Assembly: GCA_903853385.1 (NCBI GenBank)
Contig: CAINTJ010000029.1
Coordinates: forward strand, 1-64,000
Direction of reading: 5' to 3'
DNA: 64,000 bases
From: an uncultured Gammaproteobacteria bacterium
Lineage (GTDB): Bacteria > Pseudomonadota > Gammaproteobacteria > Pseudomonadales > Pseudohongiellaceae
The first letter of the stretch is position 1. Each line of letters begins with the position of its first letter. The notes below the pieces were generated by a model. It had not been told where the DNA came from. It made no database searches and was given only the letters and a program-made list of their open reading frames with translations. The translations under genes and the position numbers were made by a program. Below are positions 1 through 8,329 of the stretch, piece after piece.

Positions 1-2
1 AA

Positions 3-1160
3 TTCCGGCATATTGGCAAAGGCGGGCAGCATTTGTGGATACAGTCCACTTATGTACCTATCAAGAACAGCCGGGGTGAAGTGCTGAAGGTTGTTGAATA
101 CTGCACCGATATCACCCAGCAGAAAGAAACCCAACTGGAAATCGCCCGCCTGATTACAGCGGCCAAAGCTGGCCAGTTGTCGGAGCGTGCCAATCTCGTC
201 AACACCTCTGGCGACAATCTCAAATTGCGTGAAGACATCAACCAGATGCTCGACAGTTTTACCCACCCCTTGCAGGAAATTACCATGGTGATGAAAGAAC
301 TCACCAATAACAATCTGATGGAAACAATGCACGGCAACTACCAGGGTGAGTTGCAGGATTTGAAGCAATACGTGAATCAGGCACTGGACCAATTGCGGGA
401 GTCGCTCGGTAAAGTGCGGGATGCCGCTGCAGTCGTGAAGACCAGCGCCCAGGAAATTGCTTCAGGCAATTCCGAACTCAGCGCCAGAACCGAATCGCAA
501 GCCTCCACGCTGGAAGAAACTGCTGCAGCGATGGAAGAGATGACCGCGACAGTGCAGCAAACTGCTTCCAATGCCAAATTGGCCAATGACTTGGCCATCA
601 CAGCCAAAAACACTGCTGAACAAGGCAGCACGGTGGTGAGCAATGCTGTGACAGCCATGAACGAAATCATCAAGTCCAGCCAGAAGATCAGCAATATCAT
701 CGAAGTGATCGAGTCCATCGCCTTCCAGACCAATTTGCTGGCGCTCAATGCCTCGGTAGAAGCGGCGCGGGCTGGCGATCAGGGCAGGGGGTTTGCAGTG
801 GTGGCTGATGAGGTCCGCAAACTGGCCGGCCGCAGTTCCGGTGCTGCCAAGGAGATCAAGGCACTGATCGACGAGAGCAGTCGCAAAGTCAATGAAGGTT
901 CGGTTCTGGTCAACAACTCAGGCAAGGTGTTGGCGGAGATTTCCCAAGCAGTACAAAAGGTTTCCAGTGTGGTTTCCGAAATCATGAGTGCGGCCAATGA
1001 GCAGGCTGACGGCATATCATCGGTCAATGATGCAGTGCAGCAGATGGACGAGATGACCCAGCAGAACTCGGCGCTGGTGGAAGAGGCCGCCGCCAATAGC
1101 GAAGAACTCGGTAATCAGTCGGATCTGCTCCTAGACATGATGGACACCTTCCAGGTCTGA
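3..1160 (+). CDS. Methyl-accepting chemotaxis protein, 3' part (5' end outside window)
   Basis: Chemoreceptor that would relay a PAS-sensed signal to CheA/CheW. The frame is open to the window edge, so the true start lies upstream. The first residues ([13 protein letters not shown]) are the end of a PAS fold, followed by a linker and a coiled-coil signalling domain. The hairpin tip is clearly seen ([20 protein letters not shown], then [15 protein letters not shown]), the CheA/CheW-binding segment of the family. No transmembrane segment is visible in the part present and no CheR-tethering pentapeptide ends the protein, so it may be a soluble PAS-type receptor; the missing N-terminus could change that. 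Confidence 0.93.
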   Translation, partial: FRHIGKGGQHLWIQSTYVPIKNSRGEVLKVVEYCTDITQQKETQLEIARLITAAKAGQLSERANLVNTSGDNLKLREDINQMLDSFTHPLQEITMVMKELTNNNLMETMHGNYQGELQDLKQYVNQALDQLRESLGKVRDAAAVVKTSAQEIASGNSELSARTESQASTLEETAAAMEEMTATVQQTASNAKLANDLAITAKNTAEQGSTVVSNAVTAMNEIIKSSQKISNIIEVIESIAFQTNLLALNASVEAARAGDQGRGFAVVADEVRKLAGRSSGAAKEIKALIDESSRKVNEGSVLVNNSGKVLAEISQAVQKVSSVVSEIMSAANEQADGISSVNDAVQQMDEMTQQNSALVEEAAANSEELGNQSDLLLDMMDTFQV

Positions 1161-1234
1161 TTTGCAGCAAAGATCACAAATGCACGGGCGGATCCCGGCA
1201 GCTTGCGATGGACGCGAAGGCGACCGTTTAGTCC

Positions 1235-1252
1235 CGCCGGGGCTTGCCGGCG
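1235..1252. other. Hairpin in the gap between the chemoreceptor and MBL genes
   Basis: Perfect 6-bp inverted repeat (CGCCGG at 1235-1240, CCGGCG at 1247-1252) in the 272-bp gap 1161-1432. No T-run follows, so it is not a classical terminator. Just upstream, GGACGCGAAGGC (1210-1221) vaguely resembles the core of c-di-GMP-I riboswitches, but the other conserved half does not fit well. No ORF in the gap looks real. Confidence 0.35.
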
Positions 1253-1432
1253 TAAATGCCCCCCCTGAACAGGCTTTGACTATGGTCATTCAGCTGCGGT
1301 TAGCCGCTACCAACAGCCAATTGCGTTGACATTTTGCAAGTCAAATCCGGTCCTGATTACAGGCTTTTTGCCAAGTGTCGAAAGTGGTAACCTGACTCAG
1401 GTTATTGTAGATTTTCGATGCTAGAGGCTGTC

Positions 1433-2356
1433 ATGTACGTCAAGACACGTTTGCTCTCCCTGGGTGTTTGCTGGCTGGTTGCCGGTATGTGCCAAGTCGC
1501 CGCTGCGGCCGAGCAGTTTACTGCCCGCCCATTGGCAGACAATATCCAGCTCATTACCGGACCCAGTGGCAATACACTGGCGGCAGTAGATACAGATGGC
1601 GTAATCCTCATCGAAGGAGTTCCCGCCAAGCTGGCCGGCGACTATCTGGCCTTTGTCACCAAGCTGACCGGCACCGACAAAATCAAAGCCGTGGTCAATA
1701 CCCATTGGCACGATGAATCAGTTGGCCTCAATGCCAGGCTGGCCCCCAAGGGCGTTACCATCATCGCGCATGCCAACACCAGGCAATGGTTGGCAGCCAC
1801 GATCAGAAAGCGCGGCGAAGAAATCCTGCACAGGCCCACTCCCAAAGCACAGCTGCCCAACAAGACTTTCCGTGACAAGCTGTCTGTGCCATTCCGTGGC
1901 GCCAGCATTGAACTGGGTTATACATTCCAGGCTCATACCGATGGTGATATCTATGCGTACTTCCCGCAGCAGAATGTGCTGTTCACCGGGCCGACCGTGC
2001 GTACCGACACCTGGAGTGCAGTTGATGAAAGCAGTAATGGCTACATTGGCGGCTTTGTGGATTCCTATGATCAATTGGCGAGAATCGTCAATGACAAGAC
2101 TGTCATAGTGCCGTTGTCGGGTGCCGTCATTTCCAAAGTGGAATTTGATGAACAAAAAGCCATGTATGCGCAATTGACGAAAGAGATGGTGGCACTGTTA
2201 CGAAAAAGCCGCAGTGCCGAAGAAGTAGTGGTAGCCAATCCGGCGGTCGGATTGAAGCCGCAGTGGGGTGATCCCGCCGCGTTTCTTGATCAGGGTTTCC
2301 GCAGCTTCTACGGCAATCTGCGTGATGCCCGCCATCTTGGCGGGGCGATGCCTTGA
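1433..2356 (+). CDS. Exported metallo-beta-lactamase-fold protein with altered metal site
   Basis: A 307-residue MBL-superfamily protein with an N-terminal signal peptide (MYVKTRLLSLGVCWLVAG..., cleavage near AAAAEQ), hence probably periplasmic. The ATG at 1433 is chosen over the one at 1418 because AGAGG lies 5 nt before it and the signal peptide then starts properly. The metal motif is H91-W-H93-D94-E95-S96 instead of HxHxDH. A later AHTDGD (H168, D172) is kept, but the usual C-terminal GHG ligand reads PLSGAV. Hydrolytic activity is therefore doubtful. It lies 47 bp before the DUF1592 gene on the same strand and may belong to that operon. Substrate unknown. Confidence 0.8.
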   Translation: MYVKTRLLSLGVCWLVAGMCQVAAAAEQFTARPLADNIQLITGPSGNTLAAVDTDGVILIEGVPAKLAGDYLAFVTKLTGTDKIKAVVNTHWHDESVGLNARLAPKGVTIIAHANTRQWLAATIRKRGEEILHRPTPKAQLPNKTFRDKLSVPFRGASIELGYTFQAHTDGDIYAYFPQQNVLFTGPTVRTDTWSAVDESSNGYIGGFVDSYDQLARIVNDKTVIVPLSGAVISKVEFDEQKAMYAQLTKEMVALLRKSRSAEEVVVANPAVGLKPQWGDPAAFLDQGFRSFYGNLRDARHLGGAMP

Positions 2357-2403
2357 GCAGCCAGTGCTGCTTATTGCGTTTGTGTGAGTTTTGAGAGGTA
2401 GCA

Positions 2404-4848
2404 ATGAAGACAAAAATATCAATCCCGATGCTGATCTTGGTGGCTGCAGCCATTGCCATGTCACACCCGCAAGCTGCCTGGGCAGATGCGACTTCCCATG
2501 CAGATACTGTCGCCAAATCTTTCCCTCGCATCAATGAAAGCAAACAAGGATTTGCATTTCTGGAAGAGAACTGCGGCAAATGTCATAACTCCGAAGATTG
2601 GGCTGGCAGCCTGGCCTTTGACCAGATCGCCCCCAATGAGATTGCCGATAATCCGCTGGTGTGGGAGAAAGTGATCAGCAAGCTGAATGGCCGCATGATG
2701 CCCCCGGCTGGTCAGCCACGCCCTGACAACAAGGCCACCGAGAAATTTGTTGGCTGGATCACTGAGTATCTTGATCACGCAGCCACTTCCACTGTACATG
2801 CTGGTCGGGTTGGTTTGCATCGGGTCAACCGCAAAGAATACGCCAACATCGTGCGTGATTTGTTCGGCGTGCAAGTGGATGCCAGCAGTTTGTTGCCTGC
2901 AGATTCGTCAGTGGAAGGGTTTGACAATGTGGCAGAAGCATTGCGTGCTTCGCCGTCGCTGGTAGAGCAGTCATTGATCGCGGCGCGTGTAGTGGTTTCC
3001 CAGGCAGTAGGAAATCCGGCTCCGCGTGCTGGCGGCACTACTTATTTTGCTAGCGGCAACCAGTATGCACATATTGCCGGTTTGCCGCTCGGCACACGCG
3101 GTGGCTTGCAGGTTGAGCATTATTTTCCGGCCGACGGTGAATATATTCTCAATGTCGGCAACCTGGCTGGTGCGCTGTGGGTTACCAGCCAGGAGTTCAG
3201 CCACACCTTGGTCGCCACCCTTGATGGCGTGAAATTCTTCGAGCTCGAAATAGGCGGTGGCAAGGATCTCAAGGCCATTGACCAGATCGGTGACCCGGCA
3301 GTTGACGAAATCAACAGTCATCTCAAAAACATCAAATTTGCCGCCAAAGCCGGCCCGCACAAACTGGCAGTGACATTCGTACACCGGTCATTCGCCGAGT
3401 ATGAAGGTAATCTGCAGCCGCTGACGCCGGGCACTGGCGAGAATGTCATTGCAATTACCCAGGCTGAAGTGCAGGGTCCGTTCAATCCGGCAGGGTTGAG
3501 CCAGACACCTGCACGGGAAAAAATATTCACTTGCCGTCCTGCGTCTGCTGCCCAGGAAACCCCGTGCGCGAACCAGATCATCGGTCGCATTGCCCATCTG
3601 GCCTATCGAGGGCCAGTCGACAAGAGTGACATGGATAAATTGATGTCGATTTATGCGTCGGTTCGCGCCAGCGATACCTTCGAAATGGGCGTACGGCGCG
3701 CGTTGACTGCCATCATTGCCAGTCCTAAATTCCTTTATCGCGTGGAAGCCCTGCCAGACAATGCTGCGCCAGGTTCCATTCATCCGCTGAGCAATCTGGA
3801 GCTGGCGTCACGATTGTCATTCTTCCTGTGGAGCAGTGTGCCCGATGAAGAGCTGCTGTCGCTGGCCGAGGCGGGCAAACTGGTCGATGACTCTGTGTTG
3901 TCACAGCAAGTGACGCGCATGCTGAAAGATCCGCGTGCAAAATCCCTCACCACCAACTTCACCGGCCAGTGGTTGAACCTGAGTGCGATTGATGACATCA
4001 ATCCCGATCCGGCCTTGTTCCGCGACGTTGATCGCGGCGTGCGTGGCCTGCTAAAAGAGGAGTTGACCAATCTCGCCAGCGACGTTTTCCTTAATGACAA
4101 ACCCGTGACGGATTTGTTGACGGCTGATTACACTTATCTAAATGAAAGACTGGCCTTGCATTACGGCATCAATGATGTGAAAGGTGATGAATTCCGCAAG
4201 GTGCAATTGAGCGACTCAAGCCGCTTCGGCTTGTTGGGCAAGGGAGGCATCCTGATGGCTTCGTCCTATCCTGATCGCACCTCACCAGTATTGCGGGGCA
4301 AGTATGTGCTGGAGTACATCATGGGCACGCCACCGCCGTTGCCGCCCCCGAACGTAGAAGCTTTGGCGGACAACAAACCCGGCCAGAAGCAGATGACCAT
4401 ACGTGAGCGTTTGGCCATGCATCGCAAAAACCCCAGCTGTGGGGGTTGTCATGGCTTCATTGATCCGCTTGGTTTCGCGCTGGAGGGTTTCGATGCTGTA
4501 GGTCGCAGTCGCACCGTTGATCGCTGGGTGGGCAGCAAGGTGGACACCGATGGCATATTGCCGGACGGCACCAAGATCCAGGGTATCAATGATCTGCGTA
4601 CAGCCCTCACGGCCAGACCGCGCCTGTTTGTGGAAAACCTGACCCGCAAGCTGATGCTCTATGCTGTGGGCCGCACGATAGATGCCCAGGACTTTCCGAC
4701 AGTGCGCAGCATTGTCACCCAGTCGGAAAAGAACAAATACGATTTTTATGCGCTGGTGCAGGGCATTGTGAAGAGTGACCAGTTCCGCAAGGTGCAGGCT
4801 GAAATGCCTGGCAAAGATGCCAAGAAACAACTTACCCAGACACAGTAA
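2404..4848 (+). CDS. Planctomycete-type cytochrome c / DUF1592-DUF1588 protein
   Basis: An 814-residue exported protein with a signal peptide (about residues 1-27) and the multi-domain order DUF1587, DUF1595, DUF1592, DUF1588, DUF1585. Two CxxCH haem-attachment motifs are visible: CGKCH at 57-61, followed by MMPPAG that could give the methionine ligand, and CGGCH at 679-683 within the DUF1588 signature (PSCGGCHGFIDPLG). GAGAGG before the ATG supports the start. In planctomycetes and acidobacteria such proteins are encoded next to DUF1552 proteins, as here. A periplasmic redox role is likely; the reaction is unknown. Seen: domains and haem motifs. Inferred: haem binding and export. Confidence 0.85.
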   Translation: MKTKISIPMLILVAAAIAMSHPQAAWADATSHADTVAKSFPRINESKQGFAFLEENCGKCHNSEDWAGSLAFDQIAPNEIADNPLVWEKVISKLNGRMMPPAGQPRPDNKATEKFVGWITEYLDHAATSTVHAGRVGLHRVNRKEYANIVRDLFGVQVDASSLLPADSSVEGFDNVAEALRASPSLVEQSLIAARVVVSQAVGNPAPRAGGTTYFASGNQYAHIAGLPLGTRGGLQVEHYFPADGEYILNVGNLAGALWVTSQEFSHTLVATLDGVKFFELEIGGGKDLKAIDQIGDPAVDEINSHLKNIKFAAKAGPHKLAVTFVHRSFAEYEGNLQPLTPGTGENVIAITQAEVQGPFNPAGLSQTPAREKIFTCRPASAAQETPCANQIIGRIAHLAYRGPVDKSDMDKLMSIYASVRASDTFEMGVRRALTAIIASPKFLYRVEALPDNAAPGSIHPLSNLELASRLSFFLWSSVPDEELLSLAEAGKLVDDSVLSQQVTRMLKDPRAKSLTTNFTGQWLNLSAIDDINPDPALFRDVDRGVRGLLKEELTNLASDVFLNDKPVTDLLTADYTYLNERLALHYGINDVKGDEFRKVQLSDSSRFGLLGKGGILMASSYPDRTSPVLRGKYVLEYIMGTPPPLPPPNVEALADNKPGQKQMTIRERLAMHRKNPSCGGCHGFIDPLGFALEGFDAVGRSRTVDRWVGSKVDTDGILPDGTKIQGINDLRTALTARPRLFVENLTRKLMLYAVGRTIDAQDFPTVRSIVTQSEKNKYDFYALVQGIVKSDQFRKVQAEMPGKDAKKQLTQTQ

Positions 4849-4928
4849 CGCGCAGTAAAAAACAGCTAATTTAAACAACTGATAGCCGGTCGCTCAATAA
4901 GCGACCCGATCACAACCGGAGCTTTCCC

Positions 4929-6209
4929 ATGTTTATAGCCAGGAAACATTTGTCACGTCGTCATGTGCTGCGCGGTATGGGTGCCAGTATTGCCTTGCCA
5001 TTGTTGGATGCGATGACGCCGGCGATGAGCGCCCAGGCCGCGTCCAAGTTGCGACTGGGTTTTGTATATGTTCCGCATGGGGCGGTGCAGGATAGCTGGG
5101 TTCCTGCCACCAAGGGCGAGAATTTCGAGATGAGCAAAATCCTCACTCCCCTCAAGGATTTTCGCAACTACGTGACAGTGGTAAGCGGACTGCGCAACAA
5201 ACCTGCTGAAAGCCCGGATCCACACGGTATCAAGGCCGGTTGCTGGCTGCGTTGCGTGGCCCCGGCCGGTACTGCCAATCCGCAGGATGGCATCAGTTCT
5301 GACCAGATGGCAGCGCGCGTACTCGGTGCCAACAGCCCGTTCCCGTCTCTGGAAGTATCCACCGTGGAAGGCGGCTCCGGCAGCTATGCATCAACTGTTG
5401 CCTTCAAGACGCCGACCCAGCCGCTTCCCATGGAAGGCAATCCTCGCAAACTTTATTACCGTTTGTTTGGTCAAGGTGACACTGCCGACGAAAGGGCGGC
5501 CATCACGAAGGAAACCGGCAGTTTGCTGGATTTCGTGATGAATGATGCCTCCGCGCTCAACAAGACGCTGGGCAGTTCCGACAAGGTGTTGATGGCAGAA
5601 TACCTGGACTCCATTCGTGACATCGAAATGCAGATGCAGAAAATGTCGAAGCAAGACATGTCGAGCGTGCATATCCCGGATGCGCCGGTGGGCACTCCTG
5701 GCACTTTCCCGGCTCACCTTGATCTGATGTACAGCTTAATGGCGCTGGCCTATCAGGCCGACCTCACCCGCGTCATCACGTTCATGTCTGATCGCGAGGT
5801 CAGCATGCGTACCTTTACCCATATCAATATTTCCGATGCGTTCCATCCGCTGTCGCACCATCAGAATGATGCGGCCAAGATGGATCGTCTGGCCACTGTG
5901 CAGCAGTGGTACATCTCGGCGTTCGCCAAGTTCGTTAAGAAAATGTCCGAGACCAAGGACGGCGATGGTTCGCTGCTCGACCACAGCATGCTGGTATACG
6001 GTAGCGGCATCGGCAACAGCAACCTGCACAACTGCGAACAGGTTCCGCTGGTGATCGTTGGCAAAGGCAATGGCAAGCTCAAAGGCAACCAGCATGTTGC
6101 CGCCAAGCAGGATACCCCGTTGGCCAACGTTATGCTGACCGTGCTCGACAAAGCCAATGTACCAGTCGATCACTTTGGCGACAGTACTGGCCTGTTGTCA
6201 GAAGTGTAA
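4929..6209 (+). CDS. DUF1552 family protein, Tat-exported
   Basis: A 426-residue protein whose N-terminus carries a twin-arginine signal (LSRRHVLRGMGASIALPLL), so it is probably exported folded, possibly with a cofactor. The rest matches the DUF1552 family, which accompanies DUF1592/DUF1588 proteins in many bacteria. GGAG lies 7 nt upstream of the ATG. It follows the DUF1592 gene by 80 bp and precedes the ankyrin gene by about 50 bp. The family has no established reaction. Histidines and aspartates occur in HGIKAG and around SDAFHPLSHH; whether they bind metal is a guess. Confidence 0.85.
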   Translation: MFIARKHLSRRHVLRGMGASIALPLLDAMTPAMSAQAASKLRLGFVYVPHGAVQDSWVPATKGENFEMSKILTPLKDFRNYVTVVSGLRNKPAESPDPHGIKAGCWLRCVAPAGTANPQDGISSDQMAARVLGANSPFPSLEVSTVEGGSGSYASTVAFKTPTQPLPMEGNPRKLYYRLFGQGDTADERAAITKETGSLLDFVMNDASALNKTLGSSDKVLMAEYLDSIRDIEMQMQKMSKQDMSSVHIPDAPVGTPGTFPAHLDLMYSLMALAYQADLTRVITFMSDREVSMRTFTHINISDAFHPLSHHQNDAAKMDRLATVQQWYISAFAKFVKKMSETKDGDGSLLDHSMLVYGSGIGNSNLHNCEQVPLVIVGKGNGKLKGNQHVAAKQDTPLANVMLTVLDKANVPVDHFGDSTGLLSEV

Positions 6210-6261
6210 GCCAGACCCGATTTCACCAATGTTCGCAAGCAGATTCAGGTACGCAATAATC

Positions 6262-7746
6262 ATGAAAAAACTTTTACTGGGCATGATGCTGGCCCTCAGT
6301 CTGCCGCTGCAGGCGCAAACTCTGGCTGAGTTGGTGGAAAAAAAGGATTTCACAGCTGCAGCGGCCATGATCAAGGCCGGCACCGATGTAAACCGTGCCT
6401 CGGCCGATGGCACCACGCCTTTGCATTGGGCTGCCTATTACGGCAATGCTGATTTGGTGAAAACCTTGTTGCGAGTTGAAGCCAAGCCCAACTCACATAA
6501 CAACTATGGCTCCTCGCCTATGATGGAAGCAGCCACAGTGGCCAATGTTGAAATTCTCAAGTTGCTGCTGGATGCTGGTGCCGATGTGGAATCAGCCAAT
6601 CCGGAAGGGCAGACAGCGTTGATGGCTGTTGCCCGCACCGGCAGTTTGAAGGCGGCTGAATTGTTGCTGAAAAAGGGGGCCAAAGTTGATGCCGCTGAAC
6701 ATTGGGGTGGTCAGACTGCGCTGATGTGGGCTTCTGCGAGAAAGCAGCCTGAGATGGTCAAATTCCTGATCAAGCATGGCGCGGCGGTCAACAAGCGTTC
6801 AATTGACCGCAATTGGGAACGTCGGGTGACTGCCGAGCCGCGGGTAAAAGAAATGCTGACCGGGGGCTTTACCCCGTTGTTGTTTGCGGCGCGCGAGGAG
6901 TGTCTGGAATGCGTGAAAAACCTGCTTGATGCCGGCGCTGATACTAACAAACCTGATCCTGACAACGTCTCGCCACTGATTACGGCCCTGTTGAACATGC
7001 ACTTTGATATTGCCAAGTTGCTGTTGGAGCGTGGGGCAGACGTCAACCAATGGGATTATTGGGGCCGTACTCCACTCTATGCGGCAGTGGATGTAAATAT
7101 CCTGCCAGCAAGTGCGCGTGGTGATTTGCCGCCAGTACAACAGACAACCGGTCTGGAAATTGCGCGCATGTTGCTTGGTCGTGGCGCTGAGCCTGATTAC
7201 GCGCTCAAACTTGCGCCACCGCCGCGCAACATCGTCAACGATCGTGCCGGTGACAACCCGGTGATGACCTCGGGCTCTACCCCATTGCAGCGCGCGGCTT
7301 ATGGCGGTGACGTGGATATGATCAAGCTGCTGCTTGAACACAGTGCTGATTTGACCCTGGGCAGTGTTAATGGCGTTACGCCGATGATCGCACTTACCAA
7401 TAAGGGTGGAAGTCGCAATCGCAATAAAACTGAAGCAGCAGTCATTCAAGGCCTGGAGCTGCTGATCAAGGCGGGTGCCGATATCAACCAGAAAAGCGGG
7501 GCTGGTGGCGAAACACCCTTGCACACCAGCGCGCGTTTGAACTGGCTGGAAGTGGTGAAGTACATCGCTGCTCACGGTGGCGATCTCAATGCGAAAGATG
7601 GTCGTGGCTTGATTCCGCTCGACTATGCCATTGGCAAGGCTGACAGCCAATCCTTCGGCAATTTCAACGTAGTAGGCGAGTTGCCGGAAATGGCAGCATT
7701 ACTCAAGGGTCTGATGGGTATGCCGAGTTTGCCCGCCAAGCAATGA
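6262..7746 (+). CDS. Exported ankyrin-repeat protein
   Basis: A 494-residue protein with a short signal peptide (MKKLLLGMMLALSLPLQAQ) followed by about ten ankyrin repeats, recognisable by repeated TPLHWAA-, GADVN- and LLLDAGAD-like segments. The start at 6262 gives the signal peptide; the in-frame ATG at 6157 lies inside the preceding gene and is unlikely. Ankyrin repeats bind proteins, so this may be a periplasmic scaffold for the two large exported proteins encoded upstream. It overlaps the next gene by 4 bp (ATGA), indicating translational coupling. Confidence 0.87.
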   Translation: MKKLLLGMMLALSLPLQAQTLAELVEKKDFTAAAAMIKAGTDVNRASADGTTPLHWAAYYGNADLVKTLLRVEAKPNSHNNYGSSPMMEAATVANVEILKLLLDAGADVESANPEGQTALMAVARTGSLKAAELLLKKGAKVDAAEHWGGQTALMWASARKQPEMVKFLIKHGAAVNKRSIDRNWERRVTAEPRVKEMLTGGFTPLLFAAREECLECVKNLLDAGADTNKPDPDNVSPLITALLNMHFDIAKLLLERGADVNQWDYWGRTPLYAAVDVNILPASARGDLPPVQQTTGLEIARMLLGRGAEPDYALKLAPPPRNIVNDRAGDNPVMTSGSTPLQRAAYGGDVDMIKLLLEHSADLTLGSVNGVTPMIALTNKGGSRNRNKTEAAVIQGLELLIKAGADINQKSGAGGETPLHTSARLNWLEVVKYIAAHGGDLNAKDGRGLIPLDYAIGKADSQSFGNFNVVGELPEMAALLKGLMGMPSLPAKQ

Positions 7747-8315
7747 TCCGGCAGCTGGCCGATCAAGGGTTCGCGGTGATTGACGCATTTTTGCCTGCCA
7801 CCCAGTTGCACGCACTGCAACAATCTGCGCAACGCATACTTGCCGCACAGGCGAAACCGGCAGGTATTGGACGTGGTCCCTTGCGTGAACTCGATTCCAC
7901 AGTCAGACAAGATCACATCGTCTGGCTGGAAGTTGAGGACCAATGCAGTGCCGGCTTTCTCGATTGCATGGAGCGCTTGCGCCAGCAATTGAACCAGCAG
8001 CTGTATCTCGGTTTGTTCAGCTATGAAGCGCATTTCGCCTGTTACCAACCGGGTGCCTTCTATCGCAAACATCTTGATGCATTCAAAGGCGAACGCAACA
8101 GACGTTTGTCGACCGTTTTCTATCTCAATGCAGAGTGGCAGCCACAAGCCGGCGGCGAGTTGATGATTTACCATGCCGATGGCACATCAGTAGCAGCCAG
8201 CGTCACCCCTCTGGAAAACCGGCTGGTACTGTTTATGAGTGAGGAGTTTCCTCATGAAGTGTTGCCGGCTACGCGCCAGCGCCTGAGCATAGCCGGATGG
8301 TTCCGGGGTGCCTGA
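7743..8315 (+). CDS. 2OG-Fe(II) oxygenase (prolyl 4-hydroxylase-like)
   Basis: A 190-residue cytoplasmic dioxygenase of the 2-oxoglutarate/Fe(II) superfamily. The iron triad is visible as H110-x-D112 (YRKHLDAF) and H171 (FPHEVLP), with R178 or R180 (ATRQRLSIAGW) to bind 2-oxoglutarate. It contains the GGEL segment typical of SM-20/PHD-like hydroxylases, which act on protein side chains in better-studied members. It overlaps the ankyrin gene by 4 bp, and ankyrin domains are known substrates of a related eukaryotic asparaginyl hydroxylase (FIH), but here the ankyrin protein appears to be exported. It ends 15 bp from the convergent diguanylate cyclase gene. Confidence 0.88.
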   Translation: MIRQLADQGFAVIDAFLPATQLHALQQSAQRILAAQAKPAGIGRGPLRELDSTVRQDHIVWLEVEDQCSAGFLDCMERLRQQLNQQLYLGLFSYEAHFACYQPGAFYRKHLDAFKGERNRRLSTVFYLNAEWQPQAGGELMIYHADGTSVAASVTPLENRLVLFMSEEFPHEVLPATRQRLSIAGWFRGA

Positions 8316-8329
8316 AAACCAGGCTGGTG

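Noticed and set aside
6799-7650. 283-codon minus-strand frame in the ankyrin gene
   Set aside because: Antisense to repeated ankyrin codons, which keep stops out of the opposite frame; no family features.
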